Position numbers and translations under genes: made by a program | Part shown: in pieces, positions 45,061 through 52,401 of the stretch | Position numbering within the stretch: the stretch's first letter is position 1 | Layout of the letters: every line of letters starts with the position of its first letter | Notes under the pieces: model-generated | Told to the model about the DNA's origin: nothing | The model's database searches: none | The model's input: only the letters and a program-made list of their open reading frames with translations | Assembly (NCBI RefSeq): GCF_000805385.1 | Contig: NZ_JTJW01000008.1 | Location: 496,001-560,000 of the forward strand | Direction of reading: 5' to 3' | Source: Mycolicibacterium setense | GTDB lineage: Bacteria; Actinomycetota; Actinomycetes; Mycobacteriales; Mycobacteriaceae | DNA length: 64,000 nucleotides

Positions 45061-45534
45061 TCAGCGCGGCACGCCGAGTGCGGTAAGCGGATCGAGGAAC
45101 GTCGTGCAAATCCGGCGTAGGTCGAAGATTCCGAGCACCGCGCCGGCACGCACGGCCTGGCAGCCGGTCGGAGCGCTGGGCGCCGCCCAGCCCGCCGGCA
45201 TCCCGCCTTGAACCCCGCACTTGGGCCAGGCTCCGATGCCCTGGGTGGCCAGGACGTTCTCGGCCACCCTGATCTGTTCCTCGCGGGATGCGGTCGCAGG
45301 TGATCCGACGCCACCATGCGAGGCCCAGGTGGCGGGTTTGAACTGCAGACCGCCGTAGTGGCCGTTGCCGGTGTCTATCGACCAGTTCCCGCCCGATTCG
45401 CAATCGGCGATCGCGTCCCAGTTCACCGTGTCCGCACCGGCTGTTGGCGGCGCGGCAAACAGCGGTGCCAGCACGACACCCGCCGATATGGCAGTGAGCC
45501 AGAAAGCCCTGTTCAACGCCCTTCGTATGGTCAT
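45061..45534 (-). CDS. Resuscitation-promoting factor, RpfC-like
   Basis: 157 residues. Signal peptide (ALNRAFWLTAISAGVVLAPLFAAPPTAGA) then the transglycosylase-like domain VNWDAIADCESGGNWSIDTG (catalytic Glu46). GGLQFKPATWASHGGVGSP follows, and a C-terminal extension (GWAAPSAPTGCQ … ALGVPR) resembles that of M. tuberculosis RpfC rather than RpfE. Cleaves peptidoglycan and promotes regrowth from dormancy. ATG 45534 is preceded by GGGGAAGGG. Confidence 0.92.
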   Translation of the reverse strand: MTIRRALNRAFWLTAISAGVVLAPLFAAPPTAGADTVNWDAIADCESGGNWSIDTGNGHYGGLQFKPATWASHGGVGSPATASREEQIRVAENVLATQGIGAWPKCGVQGGMPAGWAAPSAPTGCQAVRAGAVLGIFDLRRICTTFLDPLTALGVPR

Positions 45535-45620
45535 CTCGCGGCCCTTCCCCGACCTGTGACACCAGGACCGCTGCAGATGCCGATCACGTTCGTGCAACTG
45601 TGCGGTCACTAATGAGTTCG

Positions 45621-45636
45621 TGTGACCAACGTCACC
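45621..45636. promoter_or_regulatory. CRP-like site upstream of the RpfC-like gene
   Basis: TGTGACCAACGTCACC fits the CRP consensus TGTGA-N6-TCACA at 9 of 10 defined bases. It lies 87-102 nt before the start codon. In M. tuberculosis the CRP homologue Rv3676 controls rpfA. Confidence 0.6.
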
Positions 45637-45711
45637 CGTTACAGAAGAGGCCGAAGTTCTTTCGGAGGTTGCCGAGGCTGGAGTAACCGGAGGGCCTGCT
45701 GATGAAACAGA

Positions 45712-45740
45712 AGCGGTGCCGGGCATCGCCCGGCACCGCT
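45712..45740 (-). terminator. Hairpin terminator after the short rpf gene
   Basis: AGCGGTGCCGGG (45712-45723) pairs perfectly with CCCGGCACCGCT (45729-45740). On the minus strand it is followed by TCTGTTTC. It lies 22 nt past the stop at 45763 and separates the two rpf genes. Confidence 0.75.
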
Positions 45741-45762
45741 CCGTATCAAGTTGTCGGCAGTG

Positions 45763-46086
45763 CTAGCCGCGCTTGCCGCACACCGGCCAGGCGCCGATGC
45801 CCTGGGAGCGCAGCACGTTCTCCGCGACCCGGATCTGCTCGGCACGCGAGGCCTGGTGAGGCGAACCCGAGCCGCCGTTGGCGCGCCAGGTGCCCAGGTT
45901 GAACTGCAGGCCACCGTAGTACCCGTTACCGGTGTTGATCGCCCAGTTGCCACCCGACTCGCAGGCGGCGACGGCGTCCCAGTTCACGCTGTCCGCATTG
46001 GCGGTACCGGCACCGAGTGCCACGGGAGCCACAGCGAGCGCTCCAGCAATGATGCCCAGCCCAAACGTCTTGCGGATGTTCTTCAC
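45763..46086 (-). CDS. rpfE: Short resuscitation-promoting factor, RpfE-like
   Basis: 107 residues. Signal peptide to about residue 31 (…GAGTANA-D), then a bare Rpf domain: VNWDAVAACESGGNWAINTG (catalytic Glu43) and GGLQFNLGTWRANGGSGSP, ending GIGAWPVCGKRG, close to the end of M. tuberculosis RpfE. The Pro/Ala-rich linker of RpfE (172 residues) is missing. GTG start with AGGAA upstream. A long structured leader precedes it. Confidence 0.93.
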   Translation of the reverse strand: MKNIRKTFGLGIIAGALAVAPVALGAGTANADSVNWDAVAACESGGNWAINTGNGYYGGLQFNLGTWRANGGSGSPHQASRAEQIRVAENVLRSQGIGAWPVCGKRG

Positions 46087-46116
46087 TTCGTTCCTCTCGC
46101 CAAGCGCGCGCCATCG

Positions 46117-46240
46117 GCACCCGCCCAGGCGGGTGCTGCAGCCTGAATCCAGGCCGGAAGGGTTGGTTCGTGCCGTCTCGGTCAGGCACGAAAGGGAGGG
46201 CCACAGTGCCCGGCCCGGGTTTCAGACCCGGGCCCCCGCG
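46117..46240 (-). promoter_or_regulatory. Structured 5' leader of the short rpf gene
   Basis: Within the 380-nt upstream region are three hairpins. GCACCCGCC/GGCGGGTGC lies at 46117-46136, CGTGCC/GGCACG at about 46171-46192, and GGCCCGGGT/ACCCGGGCC at 46212-46234. They would sit in the mRNA between a CRP-like site and the start codon. I do not find the conserved blocks of the ydaO c-di-AMP riboswitch. Confidence 0.4.
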
Positions 46241-46467
46241 GGCGTAATCGCCAACCGCGGCCCCACTCACACGCAGGTTCTTGGTGTTGAAATTGTTTGC
46301 TCCTGTGGAGACGCTTTGGACCGTACAAAGGTCTCGCAGAGAAGTCATCTCGATGTAGAAGCGATAGCGGAAAGATCACGGACAGATAACGAGGCGTTGA
46401 ACGAAACGTTTGTGCAGGTCAGCGCTGGACCGGCGCCGTTACCGTTTCGTGATCAGCACAAACAATT

Positions 46468-46483
46468 CGTGATCGAGATCACG
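46468..46483. promoter_or_regulatory. CRP-like site upstream of the short rpf gene
   Basis: CGTGATCGAGATCACG is a perfect palindrome matching GTGA-N6-TCAC, the CRP core. It lies about 385 nt before the GTG at 46086, which implies a long leader. Confidence 0.55.
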
Positions 46484-47131
46484 CCTTTTTTGTGAGCTGG
46501 CCCACTTGATTCGGAGTCGGCGGACGCGGCAGCGGCCCTCGGCAGGGACAAAAACGCTGGTAGATGCCATCGGCGAGTGTCATCACGCGTGCCGGGGCGC
46601 GAATCGGTTCGCTACACCCTCCGGCGGCCAGGTTTCATGCCCGCGTATCAAACATGCTGTTACACAACAGTTGTCGTGGATCGAGCCATTCTCCGGCGAG
46701 CCGGCCGGCCGGAGGTTGCCGACACCGGCGACCGCCCACGCACACGCAAATACGTTGGGCGCCAATCTCTTCCAGGCGCATGAATCGAATCGTCAGACAC
46801 CCTGGCCAACTCCGTCTCCACGCCGCCGAATGCGGCGAGCGGGCCAAAGCGCGCGGTCAAAGTACTTTTGCCGGAAATCGCACGAAGTCGACACGGCCCC
46901 CAGCGAATAGTGCCGACCCTTCGACCAATCCGTGGGTCACCCAATGATCTTGAGTAGCAGTGATTTTCATGAACAACTACGTCACGCCTACCGCTGACGG
47001 TTCCCGAATTAGCACGGTGAACCCCAGCCTGAAAATGGTGAAATAATCGGCCAATTATTTCGAAACGATAAATTGGGTCCCACTTCGGCACTAATTCACA
47101 ATTTGCTGTCGTTTCCACGACATATATCCGC

Positions 47132-47752
47132 TCACAACAGATCGGCTGCGGTGTTGACGTTGGTCAGCGCGCGCTGCGGGGCCATCACGATCCGTTGCGT
47201 GTCGACGGACTCGGCGAGTGCACGCATGCTGCGCCGGCCGTCGCGCACCAGGGCGGCGATCTTCTCCGTGAGCGCGCTGCGATAGATCCCGGCCAGATAG
47301 TGGTCCCTGCCGTCCCACGGCAGCACGATATCGGCAGGCAGCCGCTGGGCGGGGGCCGCCAGCGCGTCGATCAGGTCGGACGACAGGTACGGCATGTCCA
47401 CCGCGCAGACGAAAGCGCGGTCCACGCCCGCCTCCGCAACGGCACGCAGCCCGCGACCGGTTGCCACCAGCGGACCGACACCACGCACCTCGTCGCGCAG
47501 GATCTGGGCGTTCAGTGCGGGCAGCGGCTGGCCGGGTGCGGCGATGACGAAAACCGGTGAGCAGCGCTCGCTCACCGCCGCGACCACGCGCTCGACCATC
47601 GTCGTGCCGTCAATTGGCAGCGTCGCCTTGTCGCGCCCCATACGGCGCGAAGCCCCGCCCGCCAGAACTACGGCGGCGAGCGGGGCTGTGCTCAGATCCT
47701 GTTGAGCGGCAGGTTCAGCGCGATTACTCCACGGTCCAGGTGTCTTTGCCAC
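47132..47752 (-). CDS. mobA: Molybdenum cofactor guanylyltransferase
   Basis: About 206 residues, homologue of Rv2453c (201). N-terminal LAAVVLAGGASRRMGRDKATLPIDG nucleotide-binding motif; FVCAVDMPYLSSDLIDALAA; LPWDGRDHYLAGIYR. Attaches GMP to molybdopterin, needed for bis-MGD enzymes such as the FdhF-type protein at 52.4 kb. The start is uncertain: GTG 47752 overlaps korB by 29 nt, ATG 47782 gives 216 residues, and neither has a clear ribosome-binding site. Confidence 0.92.
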   Translation of the reverse strand: MAKTPGPWSNRAEPAAQQDLSTAPLAAVVLAGGASRRMGRDKATLPIDGTTMVERVVAAVSERCSPVFVIAAPGQPLPALNAQILRDEVRGVGPLVATGRGLRAVAEAGVDRAFVCAVDMPYLSSDLIDALAAPAQRLPADIVLPWDGRDHYLAGIYRSALTEKIAALVRDGRRSMRALAESVDTQRIVMAPQRALTNVNTAADLL

Positions 47753-48809
47753 GCAGCAAGGATTGCAGAGCTGCGGTGTCATGGGGCTTTGATTCGATGG
47801 CCGTGTTGACCTGCTGGCGCGCGGCGTCGTCGTAGGTGGGGCGGCTGACCTTGCGGAAGATGCCCATCACCATGTGATCGAGGTTCTGCTCGCTCAACCG
47901 CGACAGGGCGAAAGCGTATGCCGGATCATCGATTTCGGCGTTGTGCACCACGATGTCGGCAGCCGCGACGTCGGCGGTCTTGGCGACCTCGAGGCCGTAC
48001 CCGGACTTGACCACGCAGTACTCGCCGTCCGTGCCGAACTTGATCGGCTCACCGTGGCTGACGTTGATCAGCCGCTCCTCGGCGCCCTCCTTGCGCAGCG
48101 CGTCGAACGATCCGTCGTTGAAGATCGGGCAGTCCTGCATGATCTCCACCAGTGCTGCGCCACGGTGCTCGGCGGCACCACGCAACACCTCGGACAGGCC
48201 CTTGCGGTCAGAGTCCAGTGCCCGGCCGACGAACGTGGCCTCGGCACCCAGCGCCAGTGACACCGGGTTGAACGGGTAATCGAGCGAGCCCATCGGAGTC
48301 GACTTCGTGACCTTGCCGACCTCGGAGGTCGGCGAGTACTGGCCCTTGGTCAGGCCGTAGATCCGGTTGTTGAACAGCAGGATCGTGATGTTGATGTTGC
48401 GGCGCAGCGCGTGGATCAGGTGGTTACCACCGATCGACAGCGCGTCACCGTCACCGGTGACGACCCACACCGACAGGTCCGGACGTGCCAGCGCCAAGCC
48501 GGTGGCGATGGTCGGGGCGCGACCGTGGATCGAGTGGAAACCGTAGGTCTCCAGGTAGTACGGGAACCGGCTGGAGCAGCCGATGCCGCTCACGAACGCG
48601 ATGTTCTCGCGCTTGAGGCCCAATTCCGGCAGGAAGTTGCGGATGGTGTTGAGGATGACGTAATCACCGCAACCCGGGCACCAGCGGACCTCCTGGTCAC
48701 TGGTGAAGTCCTTGCCCTTCTGCGGTTGATCGGTCGTGGGCACCAGGGCGTTCTTGTTCAGCGGAGTCAGGCCCAGGTCTTGATGCTCTGTTCCGATCAG
48801 GTCAGTCAT
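47724..48809 (-). CDS. korB: 2-oxoglutarate:ferredoxin oxidoreductase subunit beta
   Basis: 361 residues (Rv2454c 373). Cys44/Cys47 in RWCPGCGDYVIL, and the thiamine-diphosphate motif VVTGDGDALSIGGNHLIHALRRNINITILLFNN (GDGDA at 119-123). With KorA it decarboxylates 2-oxoglutarate to succinyl-CoA using ferredoxin, a CoA-dependent bypass of the dehydrogenase complex. Start overlaps the korA stop by 4 nt. Confidence 0.97.
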   Translation of the reverse strand: MTDLIGTEHQDLGLTPLNKNALVPTTDQPQKGKDFTSDQEVRWCPGCGDYVILNTIRNFLPELGLKRENIAFVSGIGCSSRFPYYLETYGFHSIHGRAPTIATGLALARPDLSVWVVTGDGDALSIGGNHLIHALRRNINITILLFNNRIYGLTKGQYSPTSEVGKVTKSTPMGSLDYPFNPVSLALGAEATFVGRALDSDRKGLSEVLRGAAEHRGAALVEIMQDCPIFNDGSFDALRKEGAEERLINVSHGEPIKFGTDGEYCVVKSGYGLEVAKTADVAAADIVVHNAEIDDPAYAFALSRLSEQNLDHMVMGIFRKVSRPTYDDAARQQVNTAIESKPHDTAALQSLLRGKDTWTVE

Positions 48810-50752
48810 GCGTTCGCTCCCACACCGCTCGCCTCAACCTCAATGGTGGCCGCCGCCAACCGGGCGAACTTGGCCTTGTCGTTTTCCTTCTCACCGAGCG
48901 TGCCGTCCAGGGCCGCGTCGATGATGCCCTCGACCTCGTCGGCGAGGAAGGCCATGCCTTCCACCTTGGTCACCGACTGGATGTCGACCAGGTACCTGCC
49001 GCGCAGCAGCAGTGCCAGCTGGCCGAGGTTCATCTCCGGCACCACCACCTTCGGGTAGCGGCGCAGCACCTCCCCGAGGTTGGCCGGGAAGGGGTTGAGG
49101 TGACGCAGATGAGCCTGGGCCACCTTGATGCCCTTGCGCCGCGCCCGTCGGCATGCCTCGCCGATCGGTCCGTAGCTGCTGCCCCAGCCCAGCATCAACA
49201 GTTCGGCATCGCCGGTGGGGTCGTCGACCTCCAGGTCCGGCACCGTGATGCCGGCGATCTTCTCCTGGCGCAGCCGCACCATGAGGTCGTGGTTCTTGGG
49301 CTCGTACGAGATGTTGCCCGAACCGTTGGCGGCTTCGAGGCCACCGATCCGGTGCTCCAGACCCGGGGTGCCCGGCACCGCGAACTGGCGGGCCAGGGTC
49401 TCGGGGTCGCGCGCGTAAGGAGCGAACGGCTCGCCGGACTTGGCGAACTTGTGCTCGATCGGCGGGTAGGTGCTGATGTCCGGAATCTGCCAGGGCTCAG
49501 AGCCGTTGGCGACCGCACCGTCGGACAGGATGATGACCGGGGTGTGGTAATGGACGGCGATGCGCGAGGCTTCCACCGCGATGTCGAAGCAGTCCGACGG
49601 CGACTTCGGAGCCAGGATCGCCACCGGTGACTCGCCGTTGCGCCCGAACAGCGCCTGCAACAGGTCGGCCTGCTCGGTCTTGGTCGGCAGACCCGTCGAG
49701 GGCCCACCACGCTGCACATCGATGACGACCAGCGGCAGCTCCGTCATCACGGCAAGGCCGATCGCCTCGGACTTCAGGGACACGCCCGGGCCCGAGGTGC
49801 TGGTGACGCCGAGCGCACCGCCGTAGGAAGCGCCGATGGCCGCGCCGATGCCGGCGATCTCGTCCTCGGCCTGGAAGGTGAGGATGTTGAAGTTCTTGTG
49901 CTTGGACAGTTCGTGGAGGATGTCCGACGCCGGGGTGATCGGGTAGGTGCCCAGCACCACCTGGATCTGGGCCAGGTGTCCGGCGGCCACGATGCCGTAG
50001 GCGAGCGCGGTGTTGCCCGAGATCTGGCGGTACTCACCCGATTTCAGCTTGGCCGGCGACACCTCGTAAGTGGTCGCGAATGCCTCGGTGGTTTCGCCGT
50101 AGTTCCAGCCGGCCTTGAGCGCCAGTACATTGGCCTCCGCCACGTCGGGCTTACGCGAGAACTTCTCCCGGATGAAGGCCTCGCTGTGCTCGAGCTCGCG
50201 GCCGTACATCCAGGACAGCAGGCCGAGCGCGAACATGTTCTTGGCGCGCTGGCCGTCCTTCTTGGTGGCGCCGATCGCCTCGACGGCGCCCAGGGTCAGC
50301 GTCGTCATCGCGACGGACGTCACCACGTAGTCGGACAACGTGTCATCCTCTAGCGGATTGTTGTCGTATCCGACCTTGGCGAGGTTGCGCTTGGTGAACT
50401 CATCGGAGTTGGCGATGATCAGACCGCCGCGGGGCAGGTCCGAGACGTTGGCCTTCAGCGCCGCCGGGTTCATCGCCACGAGCACGTCGGGACGGTCACC
50501 GGCGGTGAGGATGTCGTAGTCGGCGATCTGGATCTGGAACGACGACACACCGGGCAGGGTGCCCTGTGGCGCGCGGATCTCCGCCGGGTAATTCGGCTGG
50601 GTCGCCAAGTCGTTGCCGAACAGCGCGGCTTCAGAAGTGAAGCGGTCACCGGTCAGCTGCATACCGTCGCCGGAATCGCCGGCGAAGCGGATGACGACCT
50701 TTTCGAGCTTCTGCCGCGGCGCGGCGCCATTGCCGTTGCCGTTCTCACCCAC
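48806..50752 (-). CDS. korA: 2-oxoglutarate:ferredoxin oxidoreductase subunit alpha
   Basis: 648 residues (Rv2455c 653), a fusion of gamma and alpha domains: FAGDSGDGMQLTGDRFTSEAALFGNDLATQPNYPAEIRAPQGT (gamma) then GNTALAYGIVAAGHLAQIQVVLGTYPITPASDILHELS (alpha). GTG start at 50752. Forms a tight operon with korB; mobA follows. Confidence 0.97.
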   Translation of the reverse strand: MGENGNGNGAAPRQKLEKVVIRFAGDSGDGMQLTGDRFTSEAALFGNDLATQPNYPAEIRAPQGTLPGVSSFQIQIADYDILTAGDRPDVLVAMNPAALKANVSDLPRGGLIIANSDEFTKRNLAKVGYDNNPLEDDTLSDYVVTSVAMTTLTLGAVEAIGATKKDGQRAKNMFALGLLSWMYGRELEHSEAFIREKFSRKPDVAEANVLALKAGWNYGETTEAFATTYEVSPAKLKSGEYRQISGNTALAYGIVAAGHLAQIQVVLGTYPITPASDILHELSKHKNFNILTFQAEDEIAGIGAAIGASYGGALGVTSTSGPGVSLKSEAIGLAVMTELPLVVIDVQRGGPSTGLPTKTEQADLLQALFGRNGESPVAILAPKSPSDCFDIAVEASRIAVHYHTPVIILSDGAVANGSEPWQIPDISTYPPIEHKFAKSGEPFAPYARDPETLARQFAVPGTPGLEHRIGGLEAANGSGNISYEPKNHDLMVRLRQEKIAGITVPDLEVDDPTGDAELLMLGWGSSYGPIGEACRRARRKGIKVAQAHLRHLNPFPANLGEVLRRYPKVVVPEMNLGQLALLLRGRYLVDIQSVTKVEGMAFLADEVEGIIDAALDGTLGEKENDKAKFARLAAATIEVEASGVGANA

Positions 50753-51093
50753 GGCTACCGCCTTTCACACGTTCTTTGACCACGTCTTTCCTGGCCGCTG
50801 TCGCGTGACGCGGCGCCGGATCGAACGTCCACCGAATTTTTATGTCACTACCAGTACCGATTATTGCACTGCTCTTAGGCTGCACTTCACCGCGCCGCCC
50901 CCCGACACGCGGGTGGGAACCCGGCGAAGGTGCTGTTCGCGGGCGTGAAGGAGCCCGGTTTGAGACAGAACTGTGGTTTTCGTCACGTTTAGGAGAATGT
51001 CATTCTCTAAGGAAAAAGCTACTGGCCGGTAGCTGCCTGCTAGCACTGGCAAGCACAAACTTGACACCTGTCGAGTGTAGACCCGGCCGGCGA
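50753..51093. other. korA upstream region with operator-like palindrome
   Basis: 341 nt without a gene between korA and the PfkB kinase. Holds the palindrome at 50993-51007 and, at about 51016-51033, a small inverted repeat AGCTAC/GTAGCT. It is AT-richer than the surroundings near 50840-50870, where the korA promoter may lie. Confidence 0.5.
50993..51007. promoter_or_regulatory. Palindrome upstream of korAB
   Basis: GAGAAT-GTC-ATTCTC, flanked by TTAG/CTAA, is about 240 nt upstream of korA. The shape recalls Fur/DtxR-family boxes but does not match the IdeR consensus. Confidence 0.45.
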
Positions 51094-51927
51094 TCAACCG
51101 ACACGTACCCGCTTGTCCAGCTCACGAGCCACGAGCGCACTGGCCGACTCCGCGGCGCCACGCGGGTCGTGGCCTGCCGCGCGGTGCGCGACATAGCAAG
51201 CGGTGAACATGTCCCCCGCCCCCGTGGTCTGCACATCAAGAACCCGCCAGGCAGCCGGCACCCGTTCCACCGCGCCCTCGGTATAGATGTCGCAGCCCTC
51301 CGAGCCGTAGGTCACAAGAATCTCGGTGACGCCGAGTCGCTCCGCCGTCGATGCGTCGAACGCGCCGTCGGCGACGATCACCGCCTCGTCCTCGGCAAGT
51401 TTGAGTATGTCGACGTTGGCCAGCAGGGCCGGCGGAAAGTGGCGGTCCTCGACCAGAGGCCCCAATCGGTCGGCCCGCACCAGCCCCTGGCCGTCATAGG
51501 CGATGCGATGTCCACGGGCCTTGAGCGCCGCCAGCGTCTCGGGTGGGAAATCGGTGCGCAACAGCGGAGCCAGGTGCACCCATGTCGTCGTCGGATCGGC
51601 AACTTCTATGTCGGCGGCTGTCCATACCGGGCCGATCGCCTGGACGCCCATGTGGCGGTGATCGGTGTCGTCATAGTCGAGACTGAACGAACTGGTCGAG
51701 TCCGCCGCCAAGACGTGCACCAGCGATCCGAAGCGCGCGCGCAACTCGTCGAACAGGGCGTGATCACGTTCGGCACCCATCGCGATGATCCGGCCCGGTC
51801 CGCCTGCGGCCTGCAGTGCCACCCCCGCGAACGACGCGCATCCCCCCGGACTCGGTGGCGCCCCATTGATGATGTCGATCGCGAGGTTGCCGAGCACGGT
51901 CACGCCGGGAGCTAACTCTCGTGGCAT
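51094..51927 (-). CDS. PfkB family carbohydrate kinase
   Basis: 277 residues. GVTVLGNLAIDIINGAPPSPGGCASFAGVALQAAGGPGRIIAMG at the N-terminus; catalytic Asp in VLDVQTTGAGDMFTACYVAHRAAG. The sequence is divergent from ribokinase (no GGKGxNxA), so the substrate, sugar or nucleoside, is open. ATG 51927 is chosen as the start of conservation; the frame runs on to 52164. Confidence 0.87.
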   Translation of the reverse strand: MPRELAPGVTVLGNLAIDIINGAPPSPGGCASFAGVALQAAGGPGRIIAMGAERDHALFDELRARFGSLVHVLAADSTSSFSLDYDDTDHRHMGVQAIGPVWTAADIEVADPTTTWVHLAPLLRTDFPPETLAALKARGHRIAYDGQGLVRADRLGPLVEDRHFPPALLANVDILKLAEDEAVIVADGAFDASTAERLGVTEILVTYGSEGCDIYTEGAVERVPAAWRVLDVQTTGAGDMFTACYVAHRAAGHDPRGAAESASALVARELDKRVRVG

Positions 51928-52099
51928 GGAAGAAGTGTCCCGGCCAGGGCGGTCACCGCGCTTCCCGGCCCCGGATATTCCCCGATCCAGCATCGAATTG
52001 TGACCCATGCCACATCGGTCCTCGATCATGGAATGTCTGGCGTCCCTTCCGCATTCAAACCACATAGGTAGCCAATGTTGTGATGAAGGGTGTTGCGAA

Positions 52100-52348
52100 A
52101 TGCGCATGGATCCGAGAGCCAAACTCCTCCTCTGTACCACCGGCCTGGCAGCTGCCGCCGTCATGGCGCTCCTGGGTGTCCAGGCGATTCAGCCAAACGA
52201 CGCACCCTCGATCTCTGTCCCCGCGGCCCAAACGACCATGCAATTCGGCGAGACCGTGACCCAGTCGGCACCGCCCTCACAACCCGACACACCTGCTGCC
52301 ACGCCGCCGGTCAAGGCTCAACCAGCGCCGACCGCCGAGCCTGGCTAG
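52100..52348 (+). CDS. Small secreted or membrane-anchored protein
   Basis: 82 residues. MRMDPRAKLLLCTTGLAAAAVMALLGVQAI is a signal peptide or anchor, with a cysteine inside the hydrophobic stretch but no proper lipobox. The rest is Pro/Ala/Thr-rich and disordered (APSISVPAAQTTMQFGETVT…). Related short proteins occur in other mycobacteria; function unknown. GAAGGG lies 10 nt before the ATG at 52100. It is 54 nt upstream of the FdhF-type gene. Confidence 0.75.
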   Translation: MRMDPRAKLLLCTTGLAAAAVMALLGVQAIQPNDAPSISVPAAQTTMQFGETVTQSAPPSQPDTPAATPPVKAQPAPTAEPG

Positions 52349-52389
52349 GCACGCCCGCCAAGCGGCGCGTCCCTCGGTTTCGCGGAGAC

Positions 52390-52395
52390 TAGATT
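52390..52395 (+). promoter_or_regulatory. -10 element for FdhF-type gene, leaderless spacing
   Basis: TAGATT ends 6 nt before the ATG at 52402, with no ribosome-binding site. Confidence 0.5.
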
Positions 52396-52401
52396 GGGTT
52401 C

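Larger units (their letters stand above)
46087..47131. other. 1-kb region without a convincing gene
   Basis: The first 400 nt are the rpf leader and promoter. From 46500 to 47131 short open frames exist on both strands, but none has the strong GC3 bias of its neighbours, a ribosome-binding site or a recognisable product. From 46920 the base composition becomes AT-rich. It contains AAAGTACTTT (46859-46868) and an 8-bp inverted repeat GAAATAAT/ATTATTTC (47040-47061) 71 nt past the mobA stop. Confidence 0.5.

Noticed and set aside
46117..46483. ydaO-type c-di-AMP riboswitch upstream of rpf
   Set aside because: The conserved blocks (GGGGTGAA, GCCGAA and CAGCTAACC types) are not present.
46506..46947. 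Two overlapping plus-strand frames of 127 and 134 codons
   Set aside because: No GC3 bias, ribosome-binding site or recognisable family. They could correspond to the hypothetical gene annotated here in M. tuberculosis, but I cannot support it.
50993..51007. IdeR (iron) box upstream of korAB
   Set aside because: The TTAG/CTAA flanks are suggestive, but the core does not fit the 19-bp IdeR consensus. It is kept only as an unassigned palindrome.
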